From Nitrospirales bacterium (GTDB lineage Bacteria; Nitrospirota; Nitrospiria; Nitrospirales; UBA8639): a DNA stretch of 48,031 bases. The notes under the pieces were generated by a model, which saw only the letters and a list, made by a program, of their open reading frames with translations, was not told where the DNA came from and did no database searches. Within the stretch, counting starts at the first letter, position 1. The number at the start of each line of letters is the position of its first letter. The translations under genes and the position numbers were made by a program. Below are positions 42,812 to 48,031 of the stretch, piece after piece. Location of the stretch: contig JAJDVY010000028.1 in NCBI GenBank assembly GCA_022825885.1, forward strand, positions 1 to 48,031, read 5' to 3'.

Positions 42812-45084
42812 AGTTTTCTCCTATCGATGGCCATCAGCAAAGGGGGAAGAAGCAGAAAATCTGCAAGGAGTGCGAAGACGATCGTGATCGTGACCATAAG
42901 GCCCAGGACCTGACTGCCCTCGTAGCCCGAGAAAGCGAACACCAGAAAACCCGTCGACAAGACCGCAGTGGTCGTACACAGGGCAGGACCTACAGTACGA
43001 AAGGTCTCGCGCACGGCTTCGGGCGCGGCGTAGCCCTCGCGGCGGGCTTTCAGATATTCGCTCAAAAAGTATATCGTATCGTCCACGATAATCCCGAAGG
43101 CGACGACGGTCACGATCGAGCCGGCGAGGCCCACACGGCCCACTACATAGCCCCACAAACCGAAGGCCATGGCTGCGGGAACAAAGTTGGGCACCAGACT
43201 GATGAGACCCATGCGCAGACTTTTGAAAACCCCGATCAGGACGAACGAAATAAGGGCCATGCCGGTGATCGTGCCGCGTAACATGCTTTCGATGTTTCGT
43301 TGGGTAAGGTAAGCGAAGATCATGGTCATACCCGATGCCTCGGTGGCAAGGTCGGGAGTGTTGGCACGGAGCCAGTCCTGCGCACGCTTGTCGAACTCCC
43401 GCAGGCCACGGGCGGAAACGCCGGTGACCGTGACCGTCATGCGCGTGGCGGATTTCGCGATGTCGATGCGGTCGTTCAGGTCACTGCCGAACGGCACCGA
43501 AAGCTCATACAGCAGCAGATATTGCGCGGCGAGGTCCGGATCGTCCGGCAGCCGATAAAAGGCCGGATCATCGCCGTGCATGTTTTTGTTCAGACGTTTC
43601 ATGATGCCCGGGAAGGCCTGGACGTGGGTGACTTCGGGCTGCCTCCGGAGCCACTCGGCAAAGGAATCGACGTGGCGCAGGTATTCGGGATCGGTGATGC
43701 CGCCTTCACGCCCGGCCTGCAGCGAGAATTCCAGCGAATTCACGCCGGTCAGGTTTTGGATGACGAAGTCCGTGGCGCGCCGAAACTCGTAACGTTCGTC
43801 GAACAACTTTGTCCAGTTGTCGCTCACTTCGTTGCGGGGAATGCCCGTGACCAAAGCCACAACCAGCAAGGCGACAAACCAGAGCAGAAACGTGCTGCGT
43901 GCGACGACGAAGTCGCCGAAGCGTTCGAAGAGCGGAGACCCTTTACTGCGGACACGGCGCGTGCGCAACGGCAGGATCGAAAGCATCGCCGGCAGCAGAG
44001 TCATGGAGTAGAACAGCACGCACAAGACCCCGAACGCCACAAGATTGCCCAATTCTCGATAAGGCGGCGAATCCGAAGCATTCAAGCTGAGAAACCCGAT
44101 CGCGGTTGTGACCGACGTGAGAAAGACCGGCCAGGCATTGGTGCGAAGAGATCCCGCAATCGCCGCGTTCCTGTCCGGATCACGGCGCATATTCGCCAGC
44201 GCGATGGTGATGACGTGGACCGAAGTGGCGATGGCAATCACCATGACGACCACTGGCATGACAGTGATGGTAGGGCTCAATACCAAGCCGAGCCAGCCCG
44301 CGAATCCCAGGGTAGTGTTCAAGGCAAACAGAATCACGAAAACAATGGCCAGCGTGCCGAGCACGGAGCGCAGGAGAAGGGTTGCGCCGATGACGATGAC
44401 GAAAAACACAATCGGGACGAGAACCCCCATGTCGTACTCGACGGCATCGGCGAGCGTGCGGTTGAGGACCACGTTGCCGGTCAGGTAATAGGCAATGTCC
44501 GAATGACTCGCCCGGGCCTCGTTCAGTACGGCGTTCAGATAGTCGGTGACCTCGAACACCGCCTGGTCCCGGACCTCGGGCATGACGAAATTGATCGCCA
44601 GCCCGCTGACGCGCCCATCGTGGGAGACCAACCGCCCGGCAAGCTCGGTCGCGTTGAGCGCGATTTCCTCGACCCGTGCCAAGTCGGCATCGCTCAGCGA
44701 ACGCGCGTTCTCGACCAGCGGCTCGACGATCAACTCGTCCCCGAGTGCCCGGCTATGGTTATAGTTGGTAAGGGAATCGACCCGACTGGAATACGGCGCC
44801 TGCCACGAGGCTTCGGTCAGCTCCTCGATCGCGCCAAGCGTCTCCCGGGAGAACACCGAGCCCTTTCGAGGCGCAATGGCGATGAGTACCGTATTGGATG
44901 CGGAGTAGGTCGCCTCCAAGACATCGAACGCGATGAGTTGCGGATTGTCTTTGCTTAACATGATCCGCAAATCGTCCGAGACGGTGAGATACTGGGCACC
45001 CGCCGTCATGACCAGCATAATCAGGGTAGCGAGTGATACAACCAACCAACGGCGGTGCAAAACGACGTCTATATAGCGGTCCAA
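42808..45084 (-). CDS. MMPL-type RND transporter with sterol-sensing-like architecture
   Basis: 758 aa with about 12 membrane segments in two halves, each a single TM, a large periplasmic loop and five TMs. The N-terminus RYIDVVLHRRWLVVSLATL is the common form in this family. The first TM bundle starts near residue 225 (VLVPIVFFVIVIGATLLLRS). The proton-relay TM of the second half has FGIIVDDTIYFLSEY with the Asp-Asp pair. The family includes HpnN (hopanoid) and MmpL (lipid) exporters. The start is TTG at 45084: an in-frame TGA lies 33 bp upstream and no ATG intervenes. The substrate is inferred to be hydrophobic. Confidence 0.9.
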   Translation of the reverse strand: MDRYIDVVLHRRWLVVSLATLIMLVMTAGAQYLTVSDDLRIMLSKDNPQLIAFDVLEATYSASNTVLIAIAPRKGSVFSRETLGAIEELTEASWQAPYSSRVDSLTNYNHSRALGDELIVEPLVENARSLSDADLARVEEIALNATELAGRLVSHDGRVSGLAINFVMPEVRDQAVFEVTDYLNAVLNEARASHSDIAYYLTGNVVLNRTLADAVEYDMGVLVPIVFFVIVIGATLLLRSVLGTLAIVFVILFALNTTLGFAGWLGLVLSPTITVMPVVVMVIAIATSVHVITIALANMRRDPDRNAAIAGSLRTNAWPVFLTSVTTAIGFLSLNASDSPPYRELGNLVAFGVLCVLFYSMTLLPAMLSILPLRTRRVRSKGSPLFERFGDFVVARSTFLLWFVALLVVALVTGIPRNEVSDNWTKLFDERYEFRRATDFVIQNLTGVNSLEFSLQAGREGGITDPEYLRHVDSFAEWLRRQPEVTHVQAFPGIMKRLNKNMHGDDPAFYRLPDDPDLAAQYLLLYELSVPFGSDLNDRIDIAKSATRMTVTVTGVSARGLREFDKRAQDWLRANTPDLATEASGMTMIFAYLTQRNIESMLRGTITGMALISFVLIGVFKSLRMGLISLVPNFVPAAMAFGLWGYVVGRVGLAGSIVTVVAFGIIVDDTIYFLSEYLKARREGYAAPEAVRETFRTVGPALCTTTAVLSTGFLVFAFSGYEGSQVLGLMVTITIVFALLADFLLLPPLLMAIDRRKL

Positions 45085-45131
45085 TTGAAAAATACTCTCT
45101 CTCGGCCTTCACGGTTCAGGAATTGCGCAGA

Positions 45132-46526
45132 TCACCTGATTGTGTCTCCTCTTTTGTGCAAGAGGAAAGACGTGCAGTCTTCAGCGGCGTCGACTCCGCT
45201 GCGCATCGCTCCGTTAGTTATAGGTATATTCATATAGTCGCCGGCAAGGTACAGACCCTTGACGCTGGGCAGGCTTTGCCGACGCATTTGGTGGATAGCC
45301 TTCATCGTGCCGCCGGGATAGATGCACCCTGCCTCTTTCCAGCGGTATACGCTGACGAACTCGGGTTGTTCGGGCATGGCGGGCAAGAATCTGCGAACTT
45401 CGGCGATTACTCGTTTCTCAATCTCGGAATCACTCAAGGGAAGCAACTCTTCGGCTCTGTCTGCAATCACGAACACATGCAACATATGCTTGCCATCCGG
45501 CATTGCCTTGGGCGCCCACATCTTGATGTTGGACACGGCGGACAGCCAAGTCCCGGAACTTCGCGAGAAAGTGGCGGCGAACGCTCCGTCAGGCAGGATG
45601 TCCGGGCCAAGGCCGATAACAATGTTCAAGGCAGGCGTATAGTTGACTCGGCTCAGAACACTACTGATATTGGAGGGCAGGTCGGGAATGATTCTCGACG
45701 CAACCGTGGCGGTGGTGGCGCAAATGACCGCATCAGCCTCGAAGAACTCCCCTCCTTTGGCGATGACGCCCTTTACGGCTCCTTCTTCGAGAACGATGCG
45801 TTCCACGGGCGTGGAAAGCCTTGTATGTTCGGAACAAGCCTGAGCGAGTACCGTGGCGAAATATCCAACACCCTTCTCGGGGACTATCAGAGTGGAAGAC
45901 GGGTTGAATGAGAAAATCCAAAGAAGCGCCATACCGCAGGCAGCGCTTATTTGATCCGTATTCGCGGCCGTGAAGCAATTGATGTCGTTCTGACCGAGGT
46001 CGTCAACGAACTCTTCCAAGGAATTCGCTTTCGCAAAATCCGCGAAACTCTGGTTGGTGTCCAGATCAAGGAACCTTGCAGGGCTTTCGGGAGTGATATC
46101 TTCTCTTCTGGATTTGAGCATCTTGACGAACCGCAGAAATTGCCAGATCCCCTTGGGAGAGAGCATCTGGAAGGAGAGAAGGGTTCGGGCCGTTAAGAGT
46201 CGCTCCTTCAATGAACCGCCACGAAATATAGGATGGAATTTGCCATGACTGTGAACTTGCCCTCCCTTTGTGCGCGAAACTCGCTTCAGGGGAACGCCGA
46301 TATCTTCCGCCAGACCTCGAACCGTGTCATAGGATTCAAGGAACATCGTAGCTGCGGTGTCAATGTAATAACCGTTAATCTCATCGCCGCGCATACGACC
46401 GCCAGGGTGAGCAGCGGCTTCCAACACGATGACGTCCAGTTTGTCTTTTTGTTTGAGCAGCGTGTATGCGGCCGCCAACCCGGAGGTGCCGCCCCCGACG
46501 ACGACGACTTTTGGCTTCTTAGACAT
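45132..46526 (-). CDS. FAD-dependent oxidoreductase of the amine oxidase/phytoene desaturase group
   Basis: 464 aa. The Rossmann FAD motif is at the N-terminus (VVVVGGGTSGLAAAYTLL), followed by LEAAAHPGGRMRGDEINGYYIDTA, the typical GG-R-x motif of this superfamily. The C-terminal FAD motif is SVKGLYLAGDYMNIPITNGAMRSGVDAAE. The layout matches protoporphyrinogen oxidase, phytoene/squalene desaturase (HpnE-like) and related enzymes; which reaction is unclear. A strong Shine-Dalgarno (GGGAGG) and a TATACT box lie just upstream. It is followed after 47 bp by the RND transporter, suggesting one operon. Confidence 0.88.
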   Translation of the reverse strand: MSKKPKVVVVGGGTSGLAAAYTLLKQKDKLDVIVLEAAAHPGGRMRGDEINGYYIDTAATMFLESYDTVRGLAEDIGVPLKRVSRTKGGQVHSHGKFHPIFRGGSLKERLLTARTLLSFQMLSPKGIWQFLRFVKMLKSRREDITPESPARFLDLDTNQSFADFAKANSLEEFVDDLGQNDINCFTAANTDQISAACGMALLWIFSFNPSSTLIVPEKGVGYFATVLAQACSEHTRLSTPVERIVLEEGAVKGVIAKGGEFFEADAVICATTATVASRIIPDLPSNISSVLSRVNYTPALNIVIGLGPDILPDGAFAATFSRSSGTWLSAVSNIKMWAPKAMPDGKHMLHVFVIADRAEELLPLSDSEIEKRVIAEVRRFLPAMPEQPEFVSVYRWKEAGCIYPGGTMKAIHQMRRQSLPSVKGLYLAGDYMNIPITNGAMRSGVDAAEDCTSFLLHKRGDTIR

Positions 46527-46551
46527 CCCTAAGATCCTCCCTGCGGTTTCG

Positions 46552-46579
46552 AGTATACATTGCTTACATCACCCCTGAA
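46552..46579 (-). promoter_or_regulatory. Candidate promoter for the FAD enzyme-RND export operon
   Basis: Minus strand TTCAGG (46574-46579), a 16-bp spacer and TATACT (46552-46557), with the predicted start about 20 nt before the FAD gene. Good -10, weak -35. It suggests the operon can be transcribed separately from the upstream oxygenase gene. Confidence 0.4.
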
Positions 46580-46756
46580 CACGCCGTAAAGTCTGATAGA
46601 AAATGACATGCCGAATGCGTCGACTCCACTCAGCCGCAGGCATGCAGGAGTTGCGATGAACCCGCCAACACGTTGCGGGGCATGTTGTTGTGCTCTATCC
46701 AACTCACGGATTTTTGATTGCTTGACGAAACGGTCGCTTCACACCAGAGGTATTGC

Positions 46757-47935
46757 TCACCATGGGCTTTGTTGAGTTGCGCGCACGTGATCGGGCATCT
46801 TGTAGCTGAGCCCTCCCTTGTCGTACTGCGCGGATTCGAAGATCTGACCAAACGCCTCCTGCTTAAGGAATTGACGCTTCTTTATCGATTGTATAAGGCG
46901 GTTTCGCATCCGGTAATATGCGAGGACCAGTGTCCGGCTTCGAATGGTGTTCGGATACTGGTAGCGATCCGCGAGTTCGTTGCCGATAAGCGCTCTTGAA
47001 AGGCGGTACGCATACCGTTGTATGCTCTTGATTTGCGCCTCCTCCGTGAGACCCGCCATGGCCGGAATGGCCTTGAAGACCGCATTCGCGACGCCGACCG
47101 CATCGTCGTCCGGCGGCGGTTCGCACAAATGGCCGATCTCATAAATTTTCCTCGCTTCTTTTTCATTTTTAAAGAGAATGGCTTCAGGTACCCCCAAGAG
47201 ATAGCCGGCATAACGCCAAATGCGAACGATACTGTCCTTTTGTTCCTGGCTGACCTTCGCGCCCATCGAGATGGCATGTTCGAATTGACGGATGGAAAAG
47301 GTGTAAAGGGCAATCCCGCCGACGTGCGCGGCGCTCAACGGCACCCCCCACGCGTCGAAATTCCACGTATCCGATTCGGCCAGCAGCCTCCTCATTTGAG
47401 CATGAATGAAGCGAATGCGTGTGGATATCTTCCAACCATCGCCGTCCCGTCGCAAACCACCGGGATAATAGACCTCAATCATGTGGCGGTTATTCTGCCT
47501 GAGGCGCCGTTCAGCCCCAGCCCCCAGCCCGGTCACGCGCCCGGTAATGGAGAACGATTTGCTGACAAGCGTTGAAAACCCTTCCACCGCACTCCCGATC
47601 GCGTAGGCGATCAGCATGTTGCTCATGTTTTCGTGGAAGGCCCTCATGCCTGGCTTAAAGGACTCGAAGTCGACCCAGGGGGGGGGGGAATCAACTTTGT
47701 CGAAGAAATCGCGCAGGACTTTCGGCGCCGTGCGCAGAACGTCACTCTCCTGCTCAACTCCGGCCCTCACGAATTTGTGCAGGTCGGCCTGAGGCAACGC
47801 AGAGAGTTCCTCCATCACCGGATCCAACTCAGGGTCGCCAATAGTGGTATGTCGGATGTAGTTGTCGGCCGCCGCTTGATCGTGAAGACAAGCCTTCGCA
47901 TAACCATTTGTATATGCCGATGGGCACTCCAGCAT
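46757..47935 (-). CDS. MpaB/latex-clearing-protein family (DUF2236) oxygenase-like protein
   Basis: 392 aa from the ATG at 47935; an in-frame TTG at 47953 is an alternative and an in-frame stop lies just beyond it. The protein is all-helical. The motifs of the MpaB/Lcp family are visible: DSPPPWVDFESF near residue 85, LIAYAIGSAVEGFSTLVSKSFS, and RIRFIHAQMRRLL (the Arg-x-x-x-His-Ala stretch near residue 173, in the region of the heme-binding His). These enzymes bind heme b and oxidise isoprenoid or other unsaturated chains; Lcp cleaves rubber and MpaB acts in mycophenolic acid synthesis. The reaction here is unknown. A run of 11 C on the coding strand encodes PPP and does not break the frame. 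Confidence 0.87.
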   Translation of the reverse strand: MLECPSAYTNGYAKACLHDQAAADNYIRHTTIGDPELDPVMEELSALPQADLHKFVRAGVEQESDVLRTAPKVLRDFFDKVDSPPPWVDFESFKPGMRAFHENMSNMLIAYAIGSAVEGFSTLVSKSFSITGRVTGLGAGAERRLRQNNRHMIEVYYPGGLRRDGDGWKISTRIRFIHAQMRRLLAESDTWNFDAWGVPLSAAHVGGIALYTFSIRQFEHAISMGAKVSQEQKDSIVRIWRYAGYLLGVPEAILFKNEKEARKIYEIGHLCEPPPDDDAVGVANAVFKAIPAMAGLTEEAQIKSIQRYAYRLSRALIGNELADRYQYPNTIRSRTLVLAYYRMRNRLIQSIKKRQFLKQEAFGQIFESAQYDKGGLSYKMPDHVRATQQSPW

Positions 47936-48014
47936 CAGAGTCGTCTCCGTCAACTTGCCATAACCGTGACCGGGGCTCCCCGTAACCGGTAGCCCCGGCT
48001 TTCAAACCAGTCAT

Positions 48015-48031
48015 GGGGGGGGGGGGGGGGG
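48015..48031. other. 17-base poly-G at the window end
   Basis: The sequence ends in 17 consecutive G after TCAT. This fits a contig edge or a base-calling artefact more than biology. Confidence 0.6.

Noticed and set aside
43300-44958. 552-codon open frame antisense to the MMPL transporter
   Set aside because: Shadow of the transporter; low-complexity charged composition and no recognisable motif.
47680-47700. Frameshift at the 11-G run in the oxygenase gene
   Set aside because: The frame stays open on both sides and the run encodes the expected PPPW segment of the family.

Overview
This window reads as a chromosomal contig (about 48 kb, GC-rich) from a Gram-negative, rod-shaped bacterium with a double membrane. 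Outer-membrane barrels, a tripartite RND pump, a complete mre/mrd cell-shape operon and lipoprotein signals all point that way. The order mreB-mreC-mreD-mrdA-rodA-rng-dprA-topoisomerase, the set SRP RNA-dnaX-ybaB-recR and the DUF502 protein suggest a Nitrospirota-type or related environmental lineage. That placement is inference from gene order, not from a search. The right end finishes in 17 G residues, so it is probably a contig edge.

Layout. 1-1176: C-terminal beta-barrel of a large surface protein cut by the window edge. 1177-1938: a non-coding stretch packed with palindromic repeats and a striking array of nine TTTGTACAA-like 9-bp units. 1939-10246: DUF502 membrane protein, a three-gene RND efflux pump (adaptor lipoprotein, permease, TolC-like channel) and release factor 3. 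10333-11744: small accessory genes (MazEF-type toxin-antitoxin, a VOC-family protein, an orphan HicB-like protein). 11842-21313: an AsmA-like protein, recR-ybaB-dnaX on the minus strand, SRP RNA, tRNA-Ser(GGA), two uncharacterised genes, then tRNA-Leu(UAG)-tig-clpP-clpX on the plus strand. 21409-32416: a long minus-strand run of core genes (topoisomerase III, dprA, RNase G, rodA, mrdA, mreD, mreC, mreB).

32840-40542 is the most unusual part. A nucleobase-type (NCS2) permease carries a C-terminal domain that looks like a decayed RsbW/GHKL ATPase. It is followed by an intact RsbW-like kinase (minus strand), a STAS antagonist, a response regulator-PP2C phosphatase, a Leu/Ile/Val-type periplasmic binding protein and a large HAMP histidine kinase. 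Together these look like a complete ligand-sensing pathway: binding protein to histidine kinase to response-regulator phosphatase to STAS/RsbW partner switch. No sigma factor or ABC permease is nearby, and the fused permease is a possible input or output.

40617-47953 is a minus-strand set: an MpaB/Lcp-type (DUF2236) oxygenase, an FAD-dependent desaturase/oxidase-like enzyme, an MMPL-type RND transporter, a LolA-like periplasmic protein and an outer-membrane barrel. The last three overlap by 4 bp each, as in a tightly coupled operon. I infer a route that makes or modifies a hydrophobic (lipid or isoprenoid-like) molecule and carries it across the envelope. Dispersed repeats run through the left half, and some of them are embedded in frame inside dnaX.
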